Source: Osedax fenrisi
Lineage: Eukaryota; Annelida; Polychaeta; Sabellida; Siboglinidae
DNA: 64,000 nt
Direction of reading: 5' to 3'
Assembly (NCBI GenBank): GCA_964019155.1
Contig: OZ025243.1
Span: 21,073,441-21,137,440 of the forward strand
The notes under the pieces are model-generated. The model made no database searches. It was not told the origin of the DNA and was given only the letters and a program-made list of their open reading frames with translations. Position numbers and translations under genes: made by a program. Positions 33,683-47,407 of the stretch are shown here, piece by piece (position 1 is the first letter of the stretch; the number at the start of each line of letters is the position of its first letter).

Positions 33683-36600
33683 AACAAACCTTTGCATACT
33701 TTTCCATTTCCTCTTTACATGTACGTGTGAAAGTATCTGGAATTTTCTTATGCGCGTCATTAGTACCACAAGATCTACCCCTAGTCTGTGATATCTGTGA
33801 GAGTGAGTCTCGATTGATTAAAGAGAATATACATTTGATACTTATATATATATACTATATATAAGTATAATATAGCTATATTGATTGAAATAAATCTAAT
33901 TTGCAAGCAGTGAATACAAGTTTCTCGACCACCTGTGTTTGAACGATCAGTGGTTGACAAAAACAAACACTTAGTTAAAGTCTATAAAGTGGGCGGAGTT
34001 ATACATGAGAGGTGTGGTTTATAACCTAGTGTTGATATTATACGCTAGTGAATATCTCGGATAAATAGTTATAAAATTTATATTTCAGATATAGTATACA
34101 ATTATATTAATATCAGTATATATAAAAAAACTAAATATTATTATACATATATATTTACATAAATACTAACTGTTATATTTTGCATCGCCAGTATATGCAT
34201 TCTTACATTTACAAATGTATGATCTTAAGTATTCTTATTTTAGCATTACCATCATAGTCATCTTTAAAAGTGTTACATTAATCAATACCTGAAATTAGTA
34301 ATGGACTATGTTAAGATTAGAAATAGTTTAGGTTAAGTTTACTAAATGTATATACTAAGTTAAGATAGTAATTATGGGATATTATATGGGAATTAGTTAA
34401 CTTTTAAACAGTTTGAATCTTAAGATTAAACAATTTTTAAAAGTACATTTACTTGCTCTTACTTATTAATATAATGATAACTTTATATAATAGAAAACCT
34501 TTATATCTATTATGCATATTTCCTCTTCCAGTGAATATTTAGTACACCTACAAGTTAAGCTAACATCAGTATTGGAACAAGTAGCCAAGTTAGAGTTCCC
34601 AAGTGACATTCATCCATTTCTATAATTGAAATAGTGAAACAGTTAACATCTTACACATATTCAGGTTATCTTCTTATCCAATATCATCTACCATCGATTC
34701 ATGTTATATTATAATTCACTATTGTATTGTATTTATATGTAAACATAACAAATAGTTGCAATACAACTCCGCGCGTATATAAATAGATAACTTACCTCTA
34801 CATTAACGACGTACATTGTATCTCCTTACGGATATATATGTATCCAGTATTATATTTATAACAATACTTCCTGAAGTATCGGTATATATGACACTTCTCT
34901 AGTAACAGATAATAGTAGTGGTGGAGCATTCGGCAATATCTACAATAGATAACTATTATTATTTACTCGTAAAAATATAATGAATGTATGAAAAGATCAG
35001 ATATATATATATATTGTGTAGAAATTGTAGTCAAATAAGATTAACAATACACTTAATTAAAATATGCTAATAGTAAGTGAATATATAGATGATATGTGGA
35101 AAAAGTGTAGATAATATGTAGATTATAGAAATGTAACACTATAATATAATTACATGTATTAGCTAACAAATTTACTAACTTTTACATTTTTTCCGTCTAC
35201 ATGGTAACCATCTTTGCAGATATTCATATGATCCCTGTATGCAGTGACATCACACCAGTAAGTTGCAATAACGTGAGTTAGTGTATTTCTGTACACACAC
35301 GCTTCCCTTCATATTATATTCATCTAAGCACTAGCAATGAAAGATGCCCTCGATGTTTATACACTTGTAACTCCGTTCGTTACGACTATAAACTCCTTGA
35401 CGATATACGTACACATCTACGAAATAATGTGGGCATTATTATGGGCGTAATATGGGTGTGAATTTAATAGATTTTTAAATTAAATCGAATATCTATTAAT
35501 AAATAATCAACAACTGAGAATAATTATTGCAAATATAGAAAAGTTAAATTGAAAGAGTTATCTTGATGGATTATCAGTATAGCAAACCTCTACAACTTCT
35601 GCCATTACTGATGTATCCCTCGATAAATTTACACTTGTATGATCCTCAGGTATTGTTACATACTTCCTACAGTATTAATGTTCTTTAGGTCATATATCTC
35701 CTCTAAATGTTTTGTACATTCGTTTATATCTACAAATGTATGTTTATAATTAGTAAATAATACTACGATTAAGATATATTAATACTTTAATAATCATAAT
35801 ATATATATATATATGTGAATGTGGGCATTATTTTATAGTCGTAACTAGGGGCGTTACCTTGCCTCCTTCCATTACTTAAGTATCCATTCTTACAGAGAAA
35901 TATCATTCACTATCCTTCAGTATGTAGCACGGCGATAACATAACTTATCCTATGTAGTCATTCGTTATTGTTACAGTATTGTTACTGTTTCCATGGTAAC
36001 AAGATATATAGGTACAAGCGTAACTAGCATGGGTATTCCGCCCACTATGTGTATGTCAAAATAGTCGAACTTGTGGGTGTTTTCATCTATATACACAAAT
36101 ACCCTCAGTTCCCTTTTATTCTATTCCAGTCTCATGATCTAAAACTGTATCTGTTCGAGATGGAAATAGGTGGTTAGCATATAGTATGTGCGTTTCGATT
36201 TGATGATTTGATATATCTATAGTTTGTTATTATATTACCCTTTAAAAAAGTGTATAATACAATAAAAGACAATAAAATATTATTTAATACGATATCCTGA
36301 ATAAATATATATATAAATAGTGACAATATCGCTGTTCCTGTACTATTAAACTAGTAACATATTAAGTGCAAGGGATATGATGTCCTCTGTATTAACGTAT
36401 GTGTAACTAGGTATATACACTAACGTTCACATATCACTTCTTCGTACTTGGGATTATATTTACATTTTAGGTGTCCAATTTACACTAATTAATATCCCAA
36501 TTTTAATTGTATTCTTTACATTCACCGATATCTGATTCAGTGATCATTAATTACAAATATAAATATATAAACATATTACTAATTCATATATATAAACATA

Positions 36601-37394
36601 TTTATTTTATACTATATTTTATACGAATTCATTATTTAGTTAATTAATAAATATTCTTACCTTTAGTGTTTCCATTTCTCCTTAATGGTATTTGATCATT
36701 CATTAATTCCATATTTATGTTACTGAGTATGGCGTATTTGTCATATAGGTTAAGATATTGGTCATATCATCTACATTTACAACCCCTTAAACATAATCCC
36801 ATCCCCAGACAATCAGAAGTCTCCATTCTAAGCGATAACTTCTTGGAGTGTTAATGAATCGAGAGTTATGTGGTAAGTTTTTCTAATATCATATGACAAT
36901 ACTTGTTAAGAATTATCTTAGGATAATCATAGCACATTGTAGTATCACAGAATAACTTGCTTATGGTTATACATATCTTAGTTATTACTGCATTCACGTC
37001 AATGTGACCCCTATTTTCATTACGATACAGACGTATTACGTATAACTTCCCTCTGTATTTGTACATTCTGCCTCATCGTGATACACTCGTTATGTACATC
37101 TGGTAAAGAATAGTTAATCATTGCAATTATATAGTAATAGAAATTAAGTACATAATATATTTAATATGTATATATTAATAATGATGATGATGATGATTTT
37201 ATTTAAACACAAATTCAATTATAAAATTCTTACAGTGTGACAATAATATATAAAATACAATAAATGAAAGTAAAAGTAATGGCTAGATATAATTCGATAC
37301 GATATGTAGACTATCATATCGTTACATCATTATTTTTATAAGCGTAACCCTATATAAAAACTAACGCCCCCATTACACAACATTACATAATAAT
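33683..37394 (-). repeat. Tandem exon block B (EGF-type locus)
   Basis: A 3.71-kb block nearly identical to block C and clearly related to A. It carries the same exon-like segments: CKEEMEKYAK-type (about 33690-33790), a frameshifted EGF exon (about 34490-34620), the TAG-bearing EGF exon (34796-34939), and CKDGYHVDGK (about 35185-35240, where the acceptor AG has become AA but the TAG seen in A is TGG). The DEAEC exon at about 36960-37070 is broken. At its upper edge (37376-37394) it lacks the 310-bp extra segment found at that place in A and C. Confidence 0.88.
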
Positions 37395-40300
37395 AACAAA
37401 CCTTTGCATACTTTTCCATTTCCTCTTTACATGTACGCGTGAAAGTATCCGGAATTTTTGTATGCGCGTCATTAGTACCACAAGATCCAACACTAGTTTG
37501 TGATATCTGTGAGAGTGAGTGTCGATTGATTAAAGAGAATATACATTTGATACTTATATATATATGTATAATATATATAAGTATAATGTAGCTATATTGA
37601 TTGAAATAAATCTAATTTACATGCAGTGAATACAAGTTTCTCGACCACCTGTGTTTGAACGATCAGTGGTTGACAAAAACAAACACTTAGTTAAAGTCTA
37701 TAAAGTGGGAGGAGTTATACATGAGAGGTGTGTTTTATAACCTAGTGTTGATATTATACGCTAGTGAATATCTCGGATAAATAGTTATAACATTTATATT
37801 TCAGATATATTATACAATTATATTAATATCAGTATATATAAAACAACTAAATATTATTATACATATATATTTACATAAATACTAACTGTTATATTTTGCA
37901 TCGCCAGTATATGCATTCTTACATTTACAAATGTATGATCTTAAGTATTCTTATTTTAGCATTACCATCATAGTCATCTTTAAAAGTGTTACATTAATCA
38001 ATACCTGAAATTAGTAATGGACTATGTTAAGATTAGAAATAGTTTAGGTTAAGTTTACTAAATGTATATACTAAGTTAAGATAGTAATGATGGGATATTA
38101 TATGGGAATTAGTTAACTTTTAAACAGTTTGAATCTTAAGATTAAACAATTTTTAAAAGTACATTTACTTGCTCTTACTTATTAATATAATGATAACTTT
38201 ATATAATAGAAAACCTTTATATCTATTATGCATATTTCCTCTTCCAGTGAATATTTAGTACACCTACAAGTTAAGCTAACATCAGTATTGGAACAAGTAG
38301 CCAAGTTAGAGTTCCCAAGTGACATTCATCCATTTCTATAATTGAAATAGTGAAACAGTTAACATCTTACACATATTCAGGTTATCTTCTTATCCAATAT
38401 CATCTACCATCGATTCATGTTATATTATAATTCACTATTGTATTGTATTTATATGTAAACATAACAAATAGTTGCAATACAACTCCGCGCGTATATAAAT
38501 AGATAACTTACCTCTACATTAACGACGTACATTGTATCTCCTTACGGATATATATGTATCCAGTATTATATTTATAACAATACTTCCTGAAGTATCGGTA
38601 TATATGACACTTCTCTAGTAACAGATAATAGTAGTGGTGGAGCATTCGGCAATATCTACAATAGATAACTATTATTATTTACTCGTAAAAATATAATGAA
38701 TGTATGAAAAGATCAGATATATATATATTGTGTAGAAATTGTAGTCAAATAAGATTAACAATACACTTAATTAAAATATGCTAATAGTAAGTGAATATAT
38801 AGATGATATGTGGAAAAAGTGTAGATAATATGTAGATTATAGAAATGTAACACTATAATATAATTACATGTATTAGCTAACAAATTTACTAACTTTTACA
38901 TTTTTTCCGTCTACATGGTAACCATCTTTGCAGATATTCATATGATCCCTGTATGCAGTGACATCACACCAGTAAGTTGCAATAACGTGAGTTAGTGTAT
39001 TTCTGTACACACACGCTTCCCTTCATATTATATTCATCTAAGCACTAGCAATGAAAGATGCCCTCGATGTTTATACACTTGTAACTCCGTTCGTTACGAC
39101 TATAAACTCCTTGACGATATACGTACACATCTACGAAATAATGTGGGCATTATTATGGGCGTAATATGGGTGTGAATTTAATAGATTTTTAAATTAAATC
39201 GAATATCTATTAATAAATAATCAACAACTGAGAATAATTATTGCAAATATAGAAAAGTTAAATTGAATGAGTTATCTTGATGGATTATCAGTATAGCAAA
39301 CCTCTACAACTTCTGCCATTACTGATGTATCCCTCGATAAATTTACACTTGTATGATTCTCAGGTATTGTTACATACTTCCTACAGTATTAATGTTCTTT
39401 AGGTCCTATATCTCCTCTAAATGTTCTGTACATTCGTTTATATCTACAAATGTATGTTTATAATTAGTAAATAATACTACGATTAAGATATATTAATACT
39501 TTAATAATCATAATATATATATATATATATGTGAATGTGGGCATTATTTTATAGTCGTAACTAGGGGCGTTACCTTGCCTCCTTCCATTACTTAAGTATC
39601 CATTCTTACAGAGAAATATCATTCACTATCCTTCAGTATGTAGCACGGCGATAACATAACTTATCCTATGTAGTCATTCGTTATTGTTACAGTATTGTTA
39701 CTGTTTCCATGGTAACAAGATATATAGGTACAAGCGTAACTAGCATGGGTATTCCGCCCACTATGTGTATGTCAAAATAGTCGAACTTGTGGGTGTTTTC
39801 ATCTATATACACAAATACCCTCAGTTCCCTTTTATTCTATTCCAGTCTCATGATCTAAAACTGTATCTGTTCGAGATGGAAAATAGGTGGTTAGCATATA
39901 GTATGTGCGTTTCGATTTGATGATTTGATATATCTATAGTTTGTTATTATATTACCCTTTAAAAAAGTGTATAATACAATAAAAGACAATAAAATATTAT
40001 TTAATACGATATCCTGAATAAATATATATATAAATAGTGACAATATCGCTGTTCCTGTACTATTAAACTAGTAACATATTAAGTGCAAGGGATATGATGT
40101 CCTCTGTATTAACGTATGTGTAACTAGGTATATACACTAACGTTCACATATCACTTCTTCGTACTTGGGATTATATTTACATTTTAGGTGTCCAATTTAC
40201 ACTAATTAATATCCCAATTTTAATTGTATTCTTTACATTCACCGATATCTGATTCAGTGATCATTAATTACAAATATAAATATATAAACATATTACTAAT

Positions 40301-41412
40301 TCATATATATAAACATATTTATTTTATACTATATTTTATACGAATTCATTATTTAGTTAATTAATAAATATTCTTACCTTTAGTGTTTCCATTTCTCCTT
40401 AATGGTATTTGATCATTCATTAATTCCATATTTATGTTACTGAGTATGGCGTATTTGTCATATAGGTTAAGATATTGGTCATATCATCTACATTTACAAC
40501 CCCTTAAACATAATCCCATCCCCAGACAATCAGAAGTCTCCATTCTAAGCGATAACTTCTTGGAGTGTTAATGAATCGAGAGTTATGTGGTAAGTTTTTC
40601 TAATATCATATGACAATACTTGTTAAGAATTATCTTAGGATAATCATAGCACATTGTAGTATCACAGAATAACTTGCTTATGGTTATAAATATCTTAGTT
40701 ATTACTGCATTCACGTCAATGTGACCCCTATTTTCATTACGATACAGACGTATTACGTATAACTTCCCTCTGTATTTGTACATTCTGCCTCATCGTGATA
40801 CACTCGTTATGTACATCTGGTAAAGAATAGTTAATCATTGCAATTATATAGTAATAGAAATTAAGTACATAATATATTTAATATGTATATATTAATAATG
40901 ATGATGATGATGATTTTATTTAAACACAAATTCAATTATAAAATTCTTACAGTGTGACAATAATATATAAAATACAATAAATGAAAGTAAAAGTAATGGC
41001 TAGATATAATTCGATACGATATGTAGACTATCATATCGTTACATCATTATTTTTATAAGCGTAACCCTATATAAAAACTAACGCCCCCATTACACAACAT
41101 TACATAATAATAACAAACCTTTACAACACCGACATGTGTATTACATATATTCTAACTGCTTTCTGTATTAGTACACTCTTCATCGTCGTAGTAATATTTA
41201 CAAGTTTACATCGTATACATCTGGCAAGTCATATAATACATTATTAAAATTATATTAATTATTACAAACGAATTATATTTAATATATTTATTAATGACTA
41301 GGTATAATTTGATACAATATGTAAACTAATATATTATCGTTACATAATTATTAATAGAAGCATAATTTTATATAAAAACTAACGCCTCCATTACACAACA
41401 TTACATAATAAT
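37395..41412 (-). repeat. Tandem exon block C (EGF-type locus)
   Basis: A 4.02-kb block. Over the shared 3.71 kb it differs from B by only scattered single bases and small TA-length changes, so B and C arose by a very recent duplication. It ends with the 310-bp extra segment (41091-41412). Exon-like segments and lesions are the same as in B, including the TAG-bearing exon at 38512-38655 and the frame-broken DEAEC exon near 40680-40790. Confidence 0.88.
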
Positions 41413-43100
41413 AACAAACCTTTGCATACTTTTCCATTTCCTCTTTACATGTACGCGTGAAAGTATCCGGAATTTTTGTATGCGCGTCATTAGTACCACA
41501 AGATCCAACACTAGTTTGTGATATCTGTGAGAGTGAGTGTCGATTGATTAAAGAGAATATACATTTGATACTTATATATATATGTATACTATATATAAGT
41601 ATAATGTAGCTATATTGATTGAAATAAATCTAATTTACATGCAGTGAATACAAGTTTCTCGACCACCTGTGTTTGAACGATCAGTGGTTGACAAAAACAA
41701 ACACTTAGTTAAAGTCTATAAAGTGGGAGGAGTTATACATGAGAGGTGTGTTTTATAACCTAGTGTTGTATTATACGCTAGTGAATATCTCGGATAAATA
41801 GTTATAACATTTATATTTCAGATATATTATACAATTATATTAATATCAGTATATATAAAACAACTAAATATTATTATACATATATATTTACATAAATACT
41901 AACTGTTATATTTTGCATCGCCAGTATATGCATTCTTACATTTACAAATGTATGATCTTAAGTATTCTTATTTTAGCATTACCATCATAGTCATCTTTAA
42001 AAGTGTTACATTAATCAATACCTGAAATTAGTAATGAACTATGTTAAGATTAGAAATAGTTTATGTTAAGTTTACTAAATGTACATACTAAGTTAAGATA
42101 GTAATAATGGGATATTATATTGGAATTTAGCTAACTTTTAAACATCTCATATCATATTTAAAGAACATTTACTCCCTAATATTAATTTCTTATACTAGCG
42201 ATATCAAATAATAGAAACCTTCACAAACGTTAGCAATATCTCCTGTATATCCCATGTATCCATATTATATTTACTATTTTAACAATAACTTCGCTGATTC
42301 CACATCTTTGGTCACAATTACCATTAATATCTACAATAGACAATTATTATTTACTTATAAACATATAATTAATGAATTAATATATCATATACATACTACA
42401 GTATAGAAATATTATTATATGAAATTGTCTAAATACTTAATAAAATTGTAATCAGAGTAAGTGAATATGCAGATAAAATGTAGATAATATGTAGATAATA
42501 TGTAGATAATATGTAGATAATGTGTAGATAATATGTAGATAATATGTAGATAATATGTAGATAATGTGTAGATAATATGTATATAATAGATGTGGTACAT
42601 TATAATATAACTTCATGGATTAACTAACAAATTCACTAACTTTTACATTTTGTCCATCTCCTTGGTAACCATCTTTGCAGATATTCATATGATCCCGTTC
42701 GTTACGACTATAAACTCCTTGACGATATACGTACACATCTACGAAATAATGTGGGCGTTATTATGGGCGTGAGTTTAATAGATTTTTAAATTAAATCGAA
42801 TATCTATTAACAAATAATCCACAACTAAGAATAATTATTGGAAATATAGAAAAGTTAAATTAAAAGAGTTATCTTGATGGATTATAAGTATAGCAAACTT
42901 CTACAACTTCTGCAATTACTGGTGTATTCCTCGATATATTTACACTTGTATGATCCTCTAGTATTGTTACATATGTCCTACAGTATTAATGTTCTTTAGG
43001 TCCTATATCTCCTCTAAATGTTATGTACATTCGTTTATATCTACAAATGTATGTTTATAATTAGTAAAGATACCACGATTAAAATATATCAATAATTTTC
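41413..43100 (-). repeat. Partial exon block D (EGF-type locus)
   Basis: Matches the start of blocks B and C to about 42130, then diverges. It contains an expanded 11-bp repeat, resumes similarity at about 42600-43070 (including CKDGYQGDGQ at about 42640-42690 and the CTTGATGG landmark at 42873), and ends. The middle EGF exons are deleted or altered, so D is a truncated copy. It lies at the promoter-proximal side of the array for a minus-strand gene. Confidence 0.8.
42470..42585. repeat. 11-bp tandem repeat
   Basis: About ten copies of GTAGATAATAT with T/G variants. Blocks A-C have only one or two copies of this word at the equivalent place, so this is a local expansion in block D. The minus frame STYYLHIIYIL is a translation of it. 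Confidence 0.9.
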
Positions 43101-43237
43101 CCTTTTATTCCACCCCGATCTCACGATCTAAACTTAACTGGACGGTGTAGATAGATAGAAGGTTATTATATAGGATCATTTGTAAAGTGTGATTCGATAC
43201 ATCTATATTATCAATAATGTTGTTTGATATATATTTG

Positions 43238-43238
<1 letters not shown>

Positions 43239-43310
<72 letters not shown>
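43239..43310. repeat. (TA)n microsatellite
   Basis: Two TA runs separated by TTTATTTA. They mark the end of the recognisable block D. Confidence 0.9.
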
Positions 43311-43316
<6 letters not shown>

Positions 43317-43518
43317 ACTACCCTATATCTAACCTCATACCAATAATATCATACCTCATATCTAACCCCTATATAACCTCATACCGGTATAGAATTCCAT
43401 TACCTGATTATAACCCACCCATACTGGTATATCACCCCACTCCATTATCTAACCCCCCATATAACTACATACTAGTATCAGCTAACTTTATGATAATATC
43501 ACGAGGTTATGCTTAGTG

Positions 43519-43598
43519 TTAGGCCATACAGACTTCCTCGACGTATTCCTCAACATCTTTACATGTGATATTTCCATATTGACGGTAGTCAATGGCAA
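43519..43598 (-). CDS. Cysteine-containing exon, possibly terminal
   Basis: Minus strand, after acceptor catttcag at 43599-43600. Joined to the phase-1 end of 43738-43824, it reads IAIDYRQYGNITCKDVEEY then VEEVCMA and a TAA stop at 43519. The C-K-x-x-E-E-Y...V-C pattern resembles the CKEEMEKYAKVC segments in blocks B-D, so it is the same module type. It may be a last exon, or a donor such as T|GTATGG may lead on into the EGF-type exons. I cannot decide. Confidence 0.5.
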
Positions 43599-43737
43599 CT
43601 GAAATGGTCGTAATTTATTAGTTTGATTGGCAGATACAAATATAGAATATTTAACGATATAACGAATATTGTAACCAGTAGTAAACGATAATGAATGATT
43701 ATATAGCGTATTAGTATAGTGAATACGGTTTACTAAC

Positions 43738-43824
43738 TTCTGCAGCTGAACAGGCGAATATCTTTACTTTCAGGATATATTCGTATACGGGTCCTGAACC
43801 CGTGATTGTCAGTGTATGATATCT
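43738..43824 (-). CDS. Internal exon of secreted cysteine-rich gene
   Basis: An 87-nt segment between acceptor atttcag and donor AGAA|GTTAGT. In phase 1 it reads ISYTDNHGFRTRIRIY then PESKDIRLFSC and joins in frame to the 43519-43598 exon, giving consistent cysteines. It is also open in phase 0, so the frame is chosen by the fit to its neighbour. No family recognised. An upstream exon linking to the signal-peptide exon (phase 2 out) was not found; 44192-44320 looks like a degraded candidate (SLPIEHSNEDFTLIISSDRP then stops). Confidence 0.5.
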
Positions 43825-44865
43825 CTGAAATCCTAAATTAACATTGTTACAAGTTTAATCCGTTCAAGAGTAGAATTTGCTTTAGTAGCACGGGCATCCA
43901 ATAGGTGGCATACCTTCTGTTCAAATCACTATTTCGCTTCATTGTGCAGTAGTCTCGTTCGGCTATTCAATATATAATCAAGTGGGCGTGGTTTAATATT
44001 AAGTTTAATAATAAGCGTTTTATTAAAATATATATTTTAGAAGAGTTTAAGATATTTTATTTTGTAATATATATCTTGTTAGTTGAATAATTCTACAAAT
44101 TTAGCCTATTTAACGATATATAGCTAATGTTATGTTAAGAATATATAACTATACGTTAGAGTTACAAATACGATGTTATAGTCGACATTACCTTTATACT
44201 TTCATACCGTTAGCCAAGGTCAATAAGGTCGATCAGATGAGATGATCAAGGTGAAATCCTCGTTGCTATGTTCGATGGGTAGACTGGTATTGTGGACAAT
44301 GACTTTAACCTCTTTATAGTATTATTACTATACATTACGTATTTACCTGTTGTGTAGTCAATATTATGTAATACATATAGGTATAGTGATGTTATGTAAT
44401 GTGTATTAATATACTACCTATTAATATAGCATAATATAGTATAGATCTAATATCTAATATATATATATATATATAATTTATTATATAATATCTTAAGTTT
44501 ATTTATGATTTCTATATTATTTGTATAGATTAAAACTAAAAATATTAATATATACTATATTTTGTATTTACAAAGAGTTTAATATCAAATATAAATATAT
44601 TATATTTCATATGTGAAATTTTCACTGATAATAAGATATACATATAGATCATAATGGAGGATGTATGACTTACCGAATTAGACGATGAATTAGGTTGTAT
44701 ACTTCTCGGGTCTGGACAGATTTTAATATTTCAACCTATTTATAATCTTTATTAAAAATAGAATTATGATTTTTTATATTTTATGATAATACACACACCA
44801 TATCACAAACAATAATATACACAAACAATTTACATTAAATAATATACGGTGACTACATAACTTAC
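43825..44865 (-). other. Intron region with degraded exon candidate
   Basis: AT-rich. At 44192-44320 the minus strand reads VIVHNTSLPIEHSNEDFTLI before stops and ends at AAAG|GTAATG. It may be a decayed or mis-framed exon. TA runs near 44460. Confidence 0.4.
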
Positions 44866-45095
44866 CTATAGGACAGAAGGAGAAATGTCCTAGCAAGGCT
44901 CCAATCGGATGTCTTCCGTCGGAGCGATGATGCCCCACTCGCTCCTTCGCTACATTTCAGCAGACAGCTCTTTCTATCCGTCATGTCATCGTCGCGTCCA
45001 CCACCAGAGTACGCCACCAGGCTCCAACGCTTCATCGCACATAGCACTAACACCGCTACTACAGTACACCGTAATCGCATCGCACCCGAACGCAT
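44866..45095 (-). CDS. First exon with signal peptide, EGF-type locus
   Basis: A GC-rich 230-nt exon on the minus strand starting at an ATG (45095) and ending at a perfect donor TATAG|GTAAGT. It encodes MRSGAMRLRCTVVAVLVLCA, a basic then hydrophobic signal-type N-terminus, followed by SGGGRDDDMTDRKSC and a Ser/Arg-rich region. It lies upstream of, and on the same strand as, all the cysteine-rich exons from 43.8 to 25 kb, so it is the natural start of that locus. The coding link is inferred: it ends in phase 2 and its partner is not identified. A second in-frame Met (residue 6) could also be the start. Confidence 0.55.
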
Positions 45096-45640
45096 CCCCG
45101 ACACCACATGACCTCGTTCGCTTACAGCACTACACGATCACCCGAACCTTATAATACCGTCCGCCATTATAATATTATCTATCATCCCCGAGTATCGCTA
45201 ACGAATTAATACATCGATGAATAATTACGATTTAAAATAATGCGTATTCTATTACTAAGAATAGACACCACGCTTATTTATATTAATTATATAAGTATAA
45301 AGTTCTCTAAAGAGTAGTAAAATTCGTGAAAGGGTATTACGAAATGATATTGCAGAATACTGTAATCTATATTTAACTAGGCGTATAGATGTAAGCCATA
45401 GTTTAAATTGATACCTACCTGATTTAATAATACTACGGACATATATGCTTTTTTTAAATTGAATGTTAATTTTCAAATTATATATTTAATATTACATATA
45501 TAATAATTATATAAATATAATGATAGACAAATTTGTATAAATAGTTTAATATTTATTTTTTGAATTAAACAAAAAGTTAAAATATATAGAATAATAATAA
45601 TAATAACAATAATAATAATAATAATTATTATTATTATATT
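45096..45640. other. Upstream region of the 45-kb first exon
   Basis: The first 100 bp stay GC-rich and may hold the promoter or 5' UTR. Beyond that the DNA is AT-rich with a short AAT run near 45590. No other feature. Confidence 0.4.
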
Positions 45641-45643
45641 TAT

Positions 45644-45644
45644 A

Positions 45645-45690
<46 letters not shown>
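45644..45690. repeat. (GAT)n microsatellite
   Basis: About 14 perfect GAT units; the minus strand would read as a His run. It lies beyond the 3' end of the LINE remnant at 45887-46075. Confidence 0.95.
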
Positions 45691-45691
<1 letters not shown>

Positions 45692-45840
45692 GATAATTAT
45701 GATGTTGATTTATTAATTGATTAGTATATTTAGACACCGTAAATATATAATATTTGTATAACTGTTGTGTATAATAATGGCGGAAAAAAAAATATATATA
45801 AGTAAATTGCAAATATACTAAATAAATATACAATTAATAG

Positions 45841-45896
45841 CTATAGTTATACCAAAGATTTTCCGAAGGATTCGCAAAATCTTTGGTTATACTATA
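45841..45896. repeat. Hairpin at the 3' end of a LINE remnant
   Basis: ACCAAAGATTTT pairs with AAAATCTTTGGT across a 13-nt loop, and the stem extends outward through CTATAG...CTATAG with a few mismatches. It immediately follows the LINE coding remnant in that element's orientation, where L2/CR1-type elements carry 3' recognition structures. Confidence 0.85.
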
Positions 45897-46075
45897 GACA
45901 ACAGAAAATAAATGTATAAATTGCATCGAAATGAATTATAATTATTAATTTGTATAATATTAATTGGAAGCAAGTTCCAATTATTTTGGGCAGTTAAACT
46001 ATATGATCTATCAAGAAGATTTTTATAATTAAATATAGGTATAATTACAAAATAAAGTCTAATAGACGTCATGAT
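45887..46075 (-). pseudogene. LINE C-terminal remnant
   Basis: Minus-strand frame ending at 45887 reads DRSYSLTAQNNWNLLPINII then NSFRCNLYIYF. The pattern R-S-x-x...WN-x-LP...F+..L..Y+ is the extreme C-terminus of L2/CR1-type LINE polyproteins, as also seen at 57062-57289. Everything upstream is replaced by GAT and AAT microsatellite, so it is a severely 5'-truncated copy. Confidence 0.65.
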
Positions 46076-46124
46076 TATGATGATGATGATGATGATTATT
46101 ATGAGTATGATGAATATGATGATA

Positions 46125-46168
<44 letters not shown>

Positions 46169-46190
46169 AATGGAGATGATGATGATAAAA
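46075..46190. repeat. Imperfect (GAT)n tract
   Basis: GAT/GAA/TAT units with a clean core of about 12 GAT near 46125-46165. It joins the LINE remnant on one side and the AAT array on the other. Confidence 0.9.
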
Positions 46191-46209
46191 ATAACAATAA
46201 CAATACCAC

Positions 46210-47407
<1,198 letters not shown>

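Noticed and set aside
29417..43100. Stop-codon reassignment to explain stops in EGF-type exons
   Set aside because: The CE4-like exons and the LINE frames in the same window use standard stops and have none in frame, so recoding is not needed; decay is simpler.
44909..45154. Plus-strand 81-codon frame at the 45-kb GC island
   Set aside because: Shadow of the minus-strand signal-peptide exon, which has a start, hydrophobic core and perfect donor.
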